Positions 26,725 to 35,321 are shown, numbered from the stretch's first letter. The stretch is 50,028 nt of DNA from Crocosphaera sp. (GCF_030064895.1 NZ_JASJEB010000114.1:1-50028), one strand, 5' to 3'. Made by a program: numbers and translations. The notes: generated by a model from the sequence alone, not told the origin.

Positions 26725-26872
26725 TTTCCTCCTGGATAATGTTTGTGAGTTGTTAATAATTTTGGTTGGTGAAAAAAGCTAAAAATGTCAATAAAAAGAC
26801 TCTCAAAAACAACCGATGAGTTGTTTAGTCCTACTGTTGATGAAACTATTATTGATCTAAATTTTATTGAGT

Positions 26873-27772
26873 TTACTTGCTTCCTATCAACGATAATTCT
26901 TCTAAAACTAATTTAACCTCTTGTTTCAATGTTTCAGAAATATTTACTAAGGGTAATCTCACCCCTCCTACATCCCATCCTTGTAAGTTTAAAGCTGCTT
27001 TAATAGGGATTGGATTAGTGGTACAAAATAAGACTTTAAATAAGGGAAAAAGTTTCACATTAATTTCACTTGCTCGACTTCCTTGCTGGTGATTATAAGC
27101 TGCTATCATTTCTTGCATTTGTAAGCCTACTAAGTGACTGGATACACTAACAACTCCCACACCTCCTACGGTTAATAATGGTAACGTCAAAAAGTCATCT
27201 CCTGCATAAATTAAAAAAGAACTATCAGTCATTCTCCGAATTTTACAAGCTTGTTCTAGATTTCCACTCGCCTCTTTTATAGCAATGATATTATTGATTT
27301 CTGCTAATTTTGCAGTGGTTTCTGGAGACATATTTGCTCCAGTGCGTCCTGGTATATTATACAACATTATAGGAAAATTGCCCACTGTTTCCGCAATTTT
27401 TTTGAAATGTTCATATAATCCTTCTTGGGGAGGTTTATTATAATAAGGAACCACTTGTAAGGAACCATCCAAACCCATTCTAGCCACTTCTTGGGTCATT
27501 TCTATGACGTGTTGGGTTGAGTTTCCTCCTGTTCCTGCTAATACTTTAGCCTTATCACCTACAGCTTTTTTAACCACTTTAAATAGTTGACATTTTTCTG
27601 ACCAACTTAGGGTAGGAGACTCTCCTGTGGTTCCACAAACTAATAACCCATCACTACCATTATTAACTAAATGAATGGCCAATTTTTCTGCCACTTCATA
27701 GTTAACATTTCCTTCTTTATCGAATGGTGTTACCATTGCGGTAATTACGTTGCCAAAAGTTTGTTCACTCAT
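26873..27772 (-). CDS. dapA: 4-hydroxy-tetrahydrodipicolinate synthase
   Basis: This 299-residue TIM-barrel aldolase condenses pyruvate with aspartate semialdehyde, the branch point to lysine and diaminopimelate. Family motifs are complete: [39 protein letters not shown], the tyrosine in LYNIPGRTG, and the Schiff-base lysine in [16 protein letters not shown] precedes the ATG. It stands directly downstream of asd, which makes its substrate, with a 198-base gap containing no clear terminator. Confidence 0.97.
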   Translation of the reverse strand: MSEQTFGNVITAMVTPFDKEGNVNYEVAEKLAIHLVNNGSDGLLVCGTTGESPTLSWSEKCQLFKVVKKAVGDKAKVLAGTGGNSTQHVIEMTQEVARMGLDGSLQVVPYYNKPPQEGLYEHFKKIAETVGNFPIMLYNIPGRTGANMSPETTAKLAEINNIIAIKEASGNLEQACKIRRMTDSSFLIYAGDDFLTLPLLTVGGVGVVSVSSHLVGLQMQEMIAAYNHQQGSRASEINVKLFPLFKVLFCTTNPIPIKAALNLQGWDVGGVRLPLVNISETLKQEVKLVLEELSLIGSK

Positions 27773-27970
27773 TCCCTTTTTTATCGGTTACAGTTTAATT
27801 CAGTCCCTAATTTATTTAATCATAATTGCTAAACTTCTGAGGTTTATTTTTTTGTAAGCATTCAGCCGTCATTTTTCAGTGTTCAGCATTTTTAAATTAT
27901 TCAAATTTTATCAATATCGAATCCTCCTTATCTTTATCTTGGTTTAAAGCTGATGATTTAATACTTATTA

Positions 27971-28996
27971 TTAGTTGTTATTGCTCCAACTCTTTTCTAT
28001 TAATAATTCAGCAATTTGTACGGCGTTTAAAGCTGCCCCTTTGCGAATTTGATCCCCACAGAGCCATAATTCCAAGCCATTAGAACAAGAGATGTCTTGA
28101 CGAATTCTACCTACTAATACATCATCTTTTCCTGAAGCATCTATGGGCATGGGAAAGTAATTTTTTTGCCAATCTTCTAGTAGTTCAACCCCTGGAGATT
28201 TAGCAATAATTTCCCTCGCTTGAGCTACAGAAAACGGTTGTTTGAATTCTAGGTTAATGGCTTCTGAATGGGCCCGTAATACAGGAACCCTAACACAGGT
28301 GGCAGTAACTTTTAAATTAGGTTCGCCGAATATTTTACGGGTTTCGTTAACCATTTTCATCTCTTCTTCACAGTATCCCACATCTGTTAAAGGAGAATTA
28401 TGGGGAAAGAGATTAAAAGCGAGAGGATAGGGTAAAATTTCTGCTTTGGGGTTTTCTCCATTTAAAATAGCCTGGGATTGAATTTTCACTTCTTCCATTG
28501 CCCTGGCCCCGGCCCCACTGGCAGACTGATAAGTAGACACGACAATGCGTTCAATGGGTTGAACTTGATGCAGGGGATATATAGCCACTGCCATGAGGAT
28601 AGTTGTACAGTTGGGGTTAGCGATGATACCTTGATGGTTGGCCGTAGCTTCTGGGTTAATTTCTGGAACAATCAGAGGAACGTCTGGGTTCATTCGGAAA
28701 GCACTGGAGTTGTCCACCATCACTGCCCCAGACTCGACAATGGTTTGCGCCCAAGCTTTGGAGGTAGAACCGCCGGCTGAAGCTAATACTATATCAACGT
28801 CTTGAAAAGCCTTGGCCTCTACCGCTTCAACTGTGAGGGTTTCTCCTTTAAACTTAAGGGTGGTTCCAGCGGAACGGGGAGAAGCGAGGAGTTTGAGGGT
28901 TTTGAGAGGAAAGTTGCGGCTTTCTAATAGTTCTAACAATTCGGTGCCGACGGCTCCGGTTGCTCCTAATATAGCGACGTTGACTGACTTGGACAA
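27971..28996 (-). CDS. asd: Aspartate-semialdehyde dehydrogenase
   Basis: This 341-residue NADP-dependent enzyme reduces aspartyl phosphate to aspartate semialdehyde for lysine, threonine and methionine synthesis. It shows the N-terminal dinucleotide motif GATGAVGTELLELL, the catalytic cysteine in IIANPNCTTILMA, QSASGAGA, and the active-site histidine in RVPVLRAHSE. The start is a TTG (28994-28996), supported by GGGAGGA 11 bases upstream. It is first of the asd-dapA-rnj series in this window. Confidence 0.96.
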   Translation of the reverse strand: MSKSVNVAILGATGAVGTELLELLESRNFPLKTLKLLASPRSAGTTLKFKGETLTVEAVEAKAFQDVDIVLASAGGSTSKAWAQTIVESGAVMVDNSSAFRMNPDVPLIVPEINPEATANHQGIIANPNCTTILMAVAIYPLHQVQPIERIVVSTYQSASGAGARAMEEVKIQSQAILNGENPKAEILPYPLAFNLFPHNSPLTDVGYCEEEMKMVNETRKIFGEPNLKVTATCVRVPVLRAHSEAINLEFKQPFSVAQAREIIAKSPGVELLEDWQKNYFPMPIDASGKDDVLVGRIRQDISCSNGLELWLCGDQIRKGAALNAVQIAELLIEKSWSNNN

Positions 28997-29042
28997 TCGA
29001 GTGTTCCTCCCGAATCTGTAGGGTTCTCTATTTTAGCATTAT

Positions 29043-29072
29043 AGCAGGAGGCAGAGGGCAGGAGTCAGGAGG
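29043..29072. repeat. Period-7 tandem repeat, unit GGCAGGA
   Basis: Four degenerate 7-base units between asd and chlG, followed by another G-rich stretch to about 29140. Same unit as 5210-5247. Confidence 0.8.
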
Positions 29073-29171
29073 TAAGCAGTTAAACTACTCCGTGGTGACT
29101 GACTCCGGAGACGGGGAGACGGGGGGACAGGGAGAGGGTTTTACGGTTCAAGCTTATCCGAGTAATATTGG

Positions 29172-30152
29172 CTAGATCCCAGCATGGCCTAAAGCTAATC
29201 CAGCCACTAACATTCCTAACACTAAAAAGGGTTGTGCGCTGGCCTGGTATTTGACATCGTTTTCTAAGGGATCACGCAAGAAATACATATCTTGAAAAGT
29301 GATCTGAGGAATTACCAATAACAGGACAATGGCAGCATAAAGATTTTGATGGATGTAAATCAAATAAGCACCAATACCAGCTTGAAACAGATCGATCATA
29401 ATCACACATAGCCAAGCTGCCGTATTAACCCCAAACATCACGGGCAGAGATTTTAGCCCTAGTTGGCGATCGCCTTCTACACTCTTGAAGTCGTTAACCA
29501 CGGCAATGCCTAAACCAGCTAAGCTATAAAACAGAGTCAAAATAACAATTGTCAAGTTTAACTCCCCAAATAAAGCGTGGCCAGCCCACCAAGGTAAAGC
29601 AATATAACTAGCCCCTAGAGCATAATTTCCTAACCAACCATTTTGTTTTAACTTCAGGGGTGGGGCTGAATAAATATAAGCCAGGAACGCCCCTCCGATG
29701 GTCAAACATAACATGATGGGAAAGTCATGTCCGACCCATCTATCTAAGCCATAACTCAAAGCCAGTCCTAACCCCAATAACACCAAAATTTGTGTTACCA
29801 CTTGAGGAACAGAAATGGCCCCAGAGGGAATGGGACGATAGGGTTCATTAATGGCATCGATTTCGCGATCGTAGAAATCATTGAGGGTTTGGGTGTATCC
29901 CGCCATCAACGGACCTGACAATAACATACAGGCAGCCGCCATAAGAAAGTTTTCCAGGGACCAGATATAATTTCCTGATGAAGCTGCCCCACAAACCACT
30001 CCCCAAATTAAAGGTATCCAAGTAATAGGCTTCATTAACTGTAAGCGTAACTTCCATATAGAAGTTTCTCCAGCATTAGCCCCTTTCATCCCTAATAATT
30101 GACGGGTTTTGCTGCTTTGTTCGTTAATTTTGGAAGTAGAAGAATCAGACAT
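29172..30152 (-). CDS. chlG: Chlorophyll synthase (chlorophyllide a polyprenyltransferase)
   Basis: This 326-residue membrane enzyme of the UbiA family esterifies chlorophyllide with geranylgeranyl or phytyl diphosphate, the last step of chlorophyll a synthesis. It shows the diphosphate-binding motif NDFYDREIDAINEPYRPIPSG, the second aspartate motif VVNDFKSVEGDRQ, and about eight to nine hydrophobic segments. The N-terminal extension with RQLLGMKGA is typical of ChlG rather than other UbiA members. ATG start. A GGATAAT tandem pair (30161-30175) lies in its leader. It is the clearest marker of a photosynthetic, chlorophyll a-containing host. Confidence 0.96.
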   Translation of the reverse strand: MSDSSTSKINEQSSKTRQLLGMKGANAGETSIWKLRLQLMKPITWIPLIWGVVCGAASSGNYIWSLENFLMAAACMLLSGPLMAGYTQTLNDFYDREIDAINEPYRPIPSGAISVPQVVTQILVLLGLGLALSYGLDRWVGHDFPIMLCLTIGGAFLAYIYSAPPLKLKQNGWLGNYALGASYIALPWWAGHALFGELNLTIVILTLFYSLAGLGIAVVNDFKSVEGDRQLGLKSLPVMFGVNTAAWLCVIMIDLFQAGIGAYLIYIHQNLYAAIVLLLVIPQITFQDMYFLRDPLENDVKYQASAQPFLVLGMLVAGLALGHAGI

Positions 30153-30226
30153 AAGTTAATGGATAATGGATAATAGACAATGAGCAGAATAAATAATTCT
30201 ACATCTTCAATCAATAAACTCTTTTA

Positions 30227-30793
30227 TTAATCGAACCAACCAATGTCTTCATTGGTTAATGGTTTGCTGCTTAAAACTGGTGCAGCAAAGGGTTCTAACT
30301 CTTTTCCTTGACGGGTTAACATTGTTTCTTGTACTACTAATTCTTGGGATTCTTCAGTGGAAGCAAGGGGTAATGGTTCTTGTTTTAGTTTAGCCTGTAG
30401 ATTAGCAATTATTTCATTTTTTTCGGCCAATTCTACTGCTAATTCTTCTTTTTGTTGCAGTTGGGTATAGAGTTTTTCTACCAATTCTTTTTGTTCATTT
30501 AATTGGGATTGATAGTCTTCTGCTCCTTGTAACTCATTTTGCAAACGACTACTCAATTCTCTTTCGTCTTTAATCTCATTTTCTAAGATTTTAACTTGAT
30601 TTTGTAAACTGTCAACTTGTTTTTTTTCTTGTTGTAAAGCTTGATTTAATTGGGTGATTAGTTCATCCAATTGCGCTTTAGTCATGCGACTACGATTACT
30701 AGGAACTGTTGGAGTATCTGCTGTTTTACTAACAGTTTCTGAAGGGTTAGTCGCTTCTTCTCTGATTAAATCTGATAATTTTTTTGTTGTCAT
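30227..30793 (-). CDS. Coiled-coil protein coupled to a ParA ATPase; McdB-like candidate
   Basis: This 188-residue protein has a short basic N-terminus ([13 protein letters not shown]), a Ser/Thr/Pro-rich stretch, then a long glutamine- and glutamate-rich coiled coil (about 38-145). A low-complexity linker and a conserved-looking C-terminal end, EDIGWFD, follow. The ATG at 30791-30793 overlaps the ParA stop (ATGA), so translation is coupled; an ATG four codons earlier lies inside parA and is less likely. A small coiled-coil, Gln-rich partner with a tryptophan near its C-terminus, directly after a ParA gene, is the description of McdB, which nucleates on carboxysomes and drives McdA gradients. 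The assignment is inference; no carboxysome gene is nearby. Confidence 0.6.
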   Translation of the reverse strand: MTTKKLSDLIREEATNPSETVSKTADTPTVPSNRSRMTKAQLDELITQLNQALQQEKKQVDSLQNQVKILENEIKDERELSSRLQNELQGAEDYQSQLNEQKELVEKLYTQLQQKEELAVELAEKNEIIANLQAKLKQEPLPLASTEESQELVVQETMLTRQGKELEPFAAPVLSSKPLTNEDIGWFD

Positions 30794-31464
30794 AATTGAT
30801 TCCAATCTCGTTGTAATTCTTCTACGACTCGACGATAATCAGCTTGTGCTTCTTTAGCATTTTTGCCACGCCATTCTGTAATAGGAACCCCGTCTAAAAC
30901 GGCTCGTTCATGGGCTTTGTATTGACGAATAAAGGCATTACAAGCAGGAATTCCCAATTCGAGTAAAGTGTTTTGAGCTTCTAGGGTTTCCTTTAAACTG
31001 CGAGAGTCTACTTTTGTTAATAATACCCGATGAGCGACCTTTAAGGGCATAACTGTGGTTTTCACTGTTTCGATCAATGCGGTTAAGTCCATGGCCGCTG
31101 GAGGTGTGGGCAAGATTAAATAATCAGCACAAGCGATGGCTGATTTTAATGCCTCTGAGCGTAGCGCAGGGGGAGTATCAATGACAATAACCTCATATTC
31201 TTCTATCTGACGCATTTTTTCGAGAATTTTGGGGTTATTTTCTTCGGTTAAATCAAAATCAATCCCCTTTTTACTCCGTTGAGTCCACCAACTGGCGGAA
31301 CCTTGGGGATCAGCATCTACTAATAAAACGTCTTGTTTTTCGGCTAAAATAGCGGCCACATTAACCGCAGTGGTTGTTTTTCCCACACCCCCTTTACCAT
31401 TGATGATGCCAATAATAGTGGTTTTAGATGAGGTAGACACTAATTCAGAATTCTCCTTGCTCAT
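30790..31464 (-). CDS. ParA-type ATPase, McdA-like candidate
   Basis: This 224-residue ParA/MinD ATPase has the deviant Walker A motif GKGGVGKTT with the signature lysine, the A' motif [12 protein letters not shown] and the Walker [11 protein letters not shown]. It lacks an N-terminal HTH, so it is of the short orphan ParA type. These position cargo such as plasmids, chemoreceptor arrays or carboxysomes on the nucleoid. The downstream coiled-coil partner with a C-terminal tryptophan, the coupling of the two genes and the cyanobacterial host point to the type 2 McdA system. An inverted repeat (GTTACA/TGTAAC) lies about 45 bases upstream. The ParA class is certain, the McdA identity probable. 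Confidence 0.85.
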   Translation of the reverse strand: MSKENSELVSTSSKTTIIGIINGKGGVGKTTTAVNVAAILAEKQDVLLVDADPQGSASWWTQRSKKGIDFDLTEENNPKILEKMRQIEEYEVIVIDTPPALRSEALKSAIACADYLILPTPPAAMDLTALIETVKTTVMPLKVAHRVLLTKVDSRSLKETLEAQNTLLELGIPACNAFIRQYKAHERAVLDGVPITEWRGKNAKEAQADYRRVVEELQRDWNQL

Positions 31465-31868
31465 ATTTTCCTATATCAACCCATTCCCTCATTATCCCAT
31501 CCCTGTGTTACAACCAACATTAATGTAACGGGTGTCTTCACCTCGACATTAAAGATAAAACCCAGAATCTGGTAGTTTTTCCCCCAATAGCTTGGTGTTT
31601 TTCTCAATCAAACGGGAAAAACAGAACTCTAAATCTTCTCTGGCCTCAAAGGATCAATACAAAACAAGCATTTAAACCGGCCGCAAACTCATTTCGGCTC
31701 AGGGCGCGATCTCCTGAGAGTTGTACCTTTTCCTTAAAATCTAAGTTTTTTTTACTAAGTTTTCAATGTATTTTCATTGCTATTGTAGTCTGGATAGCTC
31801 ATTACTACTATTTTAAAAGTTTTGGTTTTTATTCAGATGACTATTATCGAGTTGGCCTAGCAATTAAG
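31465..31868. other. Intergenic region upstream of the ParA gene
   Basis: About 400 bases with no supportable gene. It holds the 31507-31529 inverted repeat and presumably the promoter of the ParA/coiled-coil pair. Nothing else stands out. Confidence 0.6.
31507..31529. promoter_or_regulatory. Inverted repeat GTTACA-N11-TGTAAC upstream of the ParA gene
   Basis: Six-base arms separated by 11 bases, about 45 bases before the minus-strand ATG at 31464; a candidate operator or leader structure. Confidence 0.35.
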
Positions 31869-32027
31869 ATGGAAACTCGCGAATTATTAATATATATTCG
31901 AGATACTTTTAAAAATTTTAGTGGACAAGGTCGTCCATGGTATCCTGGTTTAATTTACGGGTTAACATTTTTAGGAGTAAAATTAGGAAAAATTTTTATG
32001 ACTATGTTATTAAAGACAGCAGCATAA
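31869..32027 (+). CDS. Small hypothetical protein, 52 aa, hydrophobic C-terminal half
   Basis: An ATG-initiated frame of 52 codons. The N-terminal half is charged (METRELLIYIRDTFKNF), followed by SGQGRPWYPG and a hydrophobic stretch of about 20 residues with glycines (LIYGLTFLGVKLG). It ends in a short basic tail. The protein looks like a small membrane-associated protein. There is no clear Shine-Dalgarno, and a tnpB remnant starts right after the stop. Coding potential rests on the ordered composition only, and I recognise no family. It could also be a fragment. Confidence 0.45.
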   Translation: METRELLIYIRDTFKNFSGQGRPWYPGLIYGLTFLGVKLGKIFMTMLLKTAA

Positions 32028-32029
32028 AA

Positions 32030-32266
32030 CGAGTAAATTATCTCAGTAAGGGACAAACTAAAGAATAGACGAGTTTAGCGAGTGTATTAGATTTAGATAA
32101 GCTACCAGAATATAATGCAGATAATCCACAAACCTACGAATTTTCGGGTCAGAGAATCAAGAGAGGTTTGTATCGGACTTTGGATAAAAAATTAGTCAAC
32201 TCAGATATTAATGGTTCTGCTAACATTGGACGTAAAAGTAAAGCCAATCTCTTTGAAAAGAGGTAG
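32030..32266 (+). pseudogene. tnpB (IS200/IS605 OrfB) C-terminal remnant
   Basis: One frame reads SKGQTKE, an in-frame stop, then TSLASVLDLDKLP, EFSGQRIKRGLYRT and VNSDINGSANIGRK before the terminal stop at 32264-32266. These are the C-terminal segments of TnpB; the tyrosine expected before TSLAS is a stop codon, and everything upstream is missing. The gene is thus truncated and interrupted. Intact TnpB is an RNA-guided nuclease; this copy cannot be active. Confidence 0.85.
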
Positions 32267-32314
32267 GTATTAGAGGGGCAAATGGCGCGCTCCAAGACGA
32301 TACTTTATCGTGTA

Positions 32315-32375
32315 AAGAATCCCCCTGCGAAACACAGGCTTTGCCTGACCGCCTTACGTTGGGGTAGTTCAAAAT
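32315..32375 (+). repeat. IS200/IS605-type right end after the tnpB remnant
   Basis: AGAATCCCCCTGCG is followed by CAGGCTTTGCCTG (small hairpin) and TTGGGGTAGTT, which can pair back to the CCCC run. Its start matches the hairpin at the left edge of the window. Confidence 0.55.
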
Positions 32376-32394
32376 TATTAATGTCACCTGTGAG

Positions 32395-32982
32395 ATGTTT
32401 TCTATGATTTCCGTTGCAACTGCCGATTTATCAGTGTTACGCACCTATCTTCTAGAATTATTTGTTAAATTAGCTTACAAAGAAGGAGACTTTACCCTGT
32501 CTTCCGGTCAAAAAAGCAGTTATTATATCAATGGCAAACAGGTGACACTAAGGGCTGATGGGGCTTTGGCCATTGGTCGTTTATTATTATCGATGTTGCC
32601 CCCCAACATTCAAGGGGTTGCTGGGTTAACTTTGGGGGCCGATCCTATTGTTAGTGCAGTGAGTGTGGTGTCTGCCTATGAAAATTGCCCCATTCCAGCT
32701 TTAATTATCCGTAAACAAGCTAAAGGCCACGGAACCCAAGCTTATATAGAAGGGCCAACTCTTTCCCCAGGAGCGACTATGGTTGTCTTAGAAGATGTGG
32801 TGACAACTGGTAAATCAGCTATGTTAGCCGTAGAACGATTACGGGACGTTGGTTACACAGTTAATACTATCATTGCTTTAGTTGATCGTGAACAAGGTGG
32901 GGCTGCTTTTTATAAAAGTCAAGGGTTAACTTTTCAAGCTTTATTCTCCATTAGCGAAATACAAAAGTCCTATCAACAGTAA
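32395..32982 (+). CDS. pyrE: Orotate phosphoribosyltransferase
   Basis: This 195-residue enzyme joins orotate to PRPP to give OMP in pyrimidine synthesis. It shows the type I PRTase motif VVLEDVVTTGKSAML (PRPP loop), the flexible catalytic loop IIRKQAKGHGTQAYIEG, and the N-terminal FTLSSGQKSSYYINGK. Two ATGs, at 32395 and 32404, are both possible; the family N-terminus does not distinguish them. It has no pyrF fusion. It stands alone, with an IS remnant upstream. Confidence 0.95.
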   Translation: MFSMISVATADLSVLRTYLLELFVKLAYKEGDFTLSSGQKSSYYINGKQVTLRADGALAIGRLLLSMLPPNIQGVAGLTLGADPIVSAVSVVSAYENCPIPALIIRKQAKGHGTQAYIEGPTLSPGATMVVLEDVVTTGKSAMLAVERLRDVGYTVNTIIALVDREQGGAAFYKSQGLTFQALFSISEIQKSYQQ

Positions 32983-33077
32983 AGCTAGAGGAAGACTGGA
33001 AGACTGATAAGACTGATAAGTTGATTAAATACTGAGTCTGGCAAGTCTGGGGAGTCTAGGGAGAATTAAGAGTTGAC

Positions 33078-33113
33078 AATCTCCCGTTACAATCTTTGAT
33101 TTGACGGGAGATT
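33078..33113 (+). terminator. Perfect 10-bp hairpin downstream of pyrE
   Basis: AATCTCCCGT and ACGGGAGATT around a 16-base loop, followed by a weak T-rich stretch (CTTGCTTCTTTC). Terminator or IS-end hairpin. Confidence 0.5.
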
Positions 33114-33190
33114 CTTGCTTCTTTCACATTGCCTCGTAACTAGATGCTAATTTCTTAACACCCCCGTCCGACCGACTCCACAAGCTTCTT

Positions 33191-33234
33191 GATGCAGTCG
33201 CTCATGGGGGAAACCCCCAAGACCGCGCTGCATC
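33191..33234. repeat. Compound palindromic repeat (GATGCAG...CTGCATC with inner GGGGG-AAA-CCCCC)
   Basis: The outer arms GATGCAG-T-CGC/GCG-CTGCATC enclose a second hairpin, TGGGGGAAACCCCCA. Its left flank on the reverse strand, GCGACTGCATCAAGA, recurs at 38331-38345 and 40735-40749. Confidence 0.7.
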
Positions 33235-33456
33235 GCTTTTCTGTTTCCTGGTTTCTATCTGTGAACACGGGCTGCCCGACCGCAAAAAGTATCAGTTTTT
33301 CTAGTCCCTCAAAGTTTTACATTACCAGGGATTAGTGGTAAAAACCTTCTACTTTGACTCTTCAGTTTTCTTGGTACTTGTTAGTTTTTGTTTATTCACT
33401 GGCCCACATTACTGGTCACTTGGTTATAATAATTATTGTACTCCAATCAAGGGAAC

Positions 33457-33621
33457 ATGGCAAGGGATAAAAGCATTAAAGTTAGGTTAACCGACGACGA
33501 ATTTGAACGTATTACACTTTACGCTAAATCTAAAGGGTTTTCTGTCTCTGAGGTTATTCGTGATTATATTAAACGTTTACCTAAAAGGGAGACTGTTGAC
33601 CGAAGATTGGAGATTGAGTAA
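33457..33621 (+). CDS. Ribbon-helix-helix (CopG-type) protein, 54 aa
   Basis: The ATG at 33457 follows AAGGGA and gives a typical RHH fold: the DNA-contacting strand SIKVRLTDDEFERI, then helix, turn and helix (YAKSKGFSVSEVIRDYIKRL). Seven further codons upstream lack any family match, so this start is preferred. Such proteins are commonly antitoxins, but no toxin gene follows: the next 500 bases hold a CAATCTG period-7 repeat and a palindrome. It may be a solitary regulator. Confidence 0.75.
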   Translation: MARDKSIKVRLTDDEFERITLYAKSKGFSVSEVIRDYIKRLPKRETVDRRLEIE

Positions 33622-33649
33622 AAATAAGCCTTTGCTTTCAAGCATTGGT

Positions 33650-33690
33650 CAATCTACAATCTGCGAGAATACAATCTGCAATCTGCAATT
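33650..33690. repeat. Period-7 tandem repeat, unit CAATCTG
   Basis: Four clear CAATCTR-type units interrupted by one degenerate unit, directly after the RHH gene. Confidence 0.65.
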
Positions 33691-33905
33691 GTTTGACATG
33701 ACCTTTTCTTAAACAAAATTTTCATTATAGATTTCCCAAATTTTTTTCACACCCTAATAAGGATTTTCCACAGATTTCACTAAGTTTTCCCCAGGCTTAT
33801 CTAACTTTTCAACAATAAAAAACCAAATAATAGACTTGTGGGAATTCATGGGGAAAAGTATTTGCTTAATTCGTGTTTAAAAACTGATAATCACTTTTTT
33901 TGTAT

Positions 33906-33925
33906 CCTATGTTAATATACATAGG
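33906..33925. promoter_or_regulatory. Palindrome CCTATGT-TAATAT-ACATAGG
   Basis: Perfect 7-base arms around six bases, about 210 bases upstream of the DUF2811-like gene; operator-like but without a known binder. Confidence 0.35.
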
Positions 33926-34133
33926 TCAGAGGTAATTAAGTGGGACAATAAATGTATCTAGTTGTGATTACTAGGTGTTTTTATTACCTTTTTATTCTTA
34001 AGAATAAATGAGTTTGTATATCTCTTAAATCTTTATGATAATGATCAGATTTTAGCCTACTTTAAACTATGCTTTACTAAATCAAATAATACCAATTGTC
34101 TCCATTTTGTCCTTAATTATTGTTAGGAAAAAC

Positions 34134-34355
34134 ATGCAAACACCTATAGCCCTTGAAGTTGAAATCCCCGAAGAAACCTATGTTCTGCTCACAAACTTTG
34201 TTGAAAGCAATGCGCCCTTGGGATTTAATGAAGTTATTTCGTTAGCTGTTTCTAACTTTTTAATTAATCAAAAAATACCCCTAAACTCTTGTCAATCTTA
34301 TCTCTCTAGTTTGTACGACTGCGCCAACAATTCACAGAAGGTTATAGAACAATGA
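34134..34355 (+). CDS. DUF2811-like small protein, 73 aa
   Basis: The ATG at 34134 follows TTAGGAA and gives MQTPIALEVEIPEETYVLL, matching the N-terminus of the cyanobacterial DUF2811 family. The remainder is a helical segment (FNEVISLAVSNFLINQ) like a ribbon-helix-helix relative, with a divergent C-terminus. A TTG nine codons upstream is less likely. The stop overlaps the next gene's ATG (ATGA), starting a three-gene coupled unit. Function unknown; the fold suggests small DNA-binding or adaptor proteins. Confidence 0.65.
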   Translation: MQTPIALEVEIPEETYVLLTNFVESNAPLGFNEVISLAVSNFLINQKIPLNSCQSYLSSLYDCANNSQKVIEQ

Positions 34356-34567
34356 AACCCAAAAAATTAATTCCTTTGCCTTGGAAAACAAGAGAAAGAA
34401 TAAAAGCTTTTTCTCAGGTGTTTCCTGATGTTCCTTTGTTAGAAAGTCCCACCACTGGGGATCAATTATCTCAGGTGATTGATCGACTTCAACCCATCGC
34501 AAAATCAGAAAGTGCTGCTTTTTCTTTATTACGAGAATTAGATTCTTATCGGTGTTACGGTGAATAA
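34352..34567 (+). CDS. Small hypothetical protein, 71 aa
   Basis: This 71-residue soluble protein begins with a basic segment (KPKKLIPLPWKTRERIKAF) and continues with predicted helices (DQLSQVIDRLQPIAKSESAAFSLLRELDSY). It has no cysteine cluster, signal or membrane segment. Its ATG overlaps the stop of the DUF2811-like gene and its end overlaps the next gene by eight bases, so it is clearly part of the coupled unit. I recognise no family. Confidence 0.6.
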   Translation: MKPKKLIPLPWKTRERIKAFSQVFPDVPLLESPTTGDQLSQVIDRLQPIAKSESAAFSLLRELDSYRCYGE

Positions 34568-34886
34568 TTCAAAGGAAAATAAACCGTCTTTTTTTGAACC
34601 GGTTAACCTTTTAATTGCGGTGATTATTATCACCGTGGTTATTATTATTTCTATTTCTAACCTCACAGAAAATCCAGAAAGTCGTCAAATTCGACAAACG
34701 GCTGAAAAAAAACTGAGATTATTTGCTAGAGGTTATAGCCTTAATGCTATTAACTGCGAGGGAGTTGATAATAATAATAATGGGTGGGTTAATTGTCGGG
34801 CTGATGATCGCAAAGGAAATATGCTTTACTTAGAATGTCCCTATAATTTTCCTGAACCTGAATGTCGTTATCTAGAGAAAAATTAG
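34560..34886 (+). CDS. Single-span membrane protein, 108 aa
   Basis: It starts at a GTG overlapping the previous gene by eight bases. Residues about 13-33 form one membrane segment rich in Ile/Val (VNLLIAVIIITVVIIISISNL). The outer part has four cysteines arranged as two pairs (NCEGVDNNNNGWVNC and LECPYNFPEPEC), likely disulfides in the periplasm. The acidic NNNNGWVNCRADD segment could bind calcium. I recognise no family. Its place at the end of the coupled three-gene unit suggests a shared process with the two soluble proteins. Confidence 0.6.
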   Translation: MNNSKENKPSFFEPVNLLIAVIIITVVIIISISNLTENPESRQIRQTAEKKLRLFARGYSLNAINCEGVDNNNNGWVNCRADDRKGNMLYLECPYNFPEPECRYLEKN

Positions 34887-34958
34887 TTGAATTTTAAATA
34901 AAAAGTCGCCCCCTCTCCCAAACTTCTTTCTCCCTAAAGGGAGAGGCTTGAAACCAAA

Positions 34959-34986
34959 ATGTTTAATGTTCAATGTTCAATGTTTG
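34959..34986. repeat. Period-7 tandem repeat, unit ATGTTCA
   Basis: Four near-perfect 7-base units downstream of the membrane protein gene, after a CTCCC-TAAA-GGGAG hairpin at 34930-34944. Confidence 0.85.
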
Positions 34987-35101
34987 GCCACCATTATACT
35001 AATCTTTTAGCATAATAAGTCCTGTAGAACCAAAATAGTATAATAGTAATAATACTGATTTTTTAGCACACTAAAATAGCAATTTAAAGATAGTAAAAAA
35101 A

Positions 35102-35290
35102 ATGCAAACAACAGCAGATTATACTTGTGCCTTTTGTGGAGAATCTAGTACAACTTTTATAGATATTAGTGCAGGTAACTATCAATCTTATATTGAAGAT
35201 TGTCAAGTATGTTGTCGTCCTAATATTCTGTATATAGAAGTTGATGAAAATACCCTCGAAGTAACTATTAATACTGACTATGAAGAGTGA
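35102..35290 (+). CDS. CPXCG motif-containing cysteine-rich protein, 62 aa
   Basis: The spacing CAFCG ... CQVCCRPN matches the small CPXCG family, where two CxxC pairs bind zinc. The rest is acidic (YIEVDENTLEVTINTDYEE). The 62-residue length is normal. The first motif has Ala-Phe instead of Pro-x between the cysteines, a common variation. ATG start in an A-rich leader with no evident Shine-Dalgarno. Function of the family is not established; genes of this kind are usually monocistronic, as here. Confidence 0.8.
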   Translation: MQTTADYTCAFCGESSTTFIDISAGNYQSYIEDCQVCCRPNILYIEVDENTLEVTINTDYEE

Positions 35291-35300
35291 GGCAAAATGA

Positions 35301-35321
35301 TTAAACCAAAATTTTCGGTAA
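35301..35321. repeat. Copy of the IS200/IS605-like tail sequence
   Basis: TTAAACCAAAATTTTCGGTAA differs by one base from 10246-10266; here the CCGTCCT hairpin is absent. Confidence 0.5.

Larger units (their letters stand above)
32983..33456. other. Intergenic region with two palindromic elements
   Basis: It holds a degenerate GAAGACTG/GATAAGACTG repeat after pyrE, the hairpin at 33078-33113 and the palindromic repeat at 33191-33234. No gene is supported. Confidence 0.65.
33622..34133. other. Intergenic region with a CAATCTG repeat and a palindrome
   Basis: About 510 AT-rich bases. A period-7 CAATCTG array lies at about 33650-33690 and the CCTATGT/ACATAGG palindrome at 33906-33925. No gene is supported. 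Confidence 0.6.

Noticed and set aside
33457-34355. A toxin-antitoxin pair made of the RHH protein and the DUF2811-like protein
   Set aside because: They are separated by about 510 bases with repeats and a palindrome, and neither looks like a toxin.
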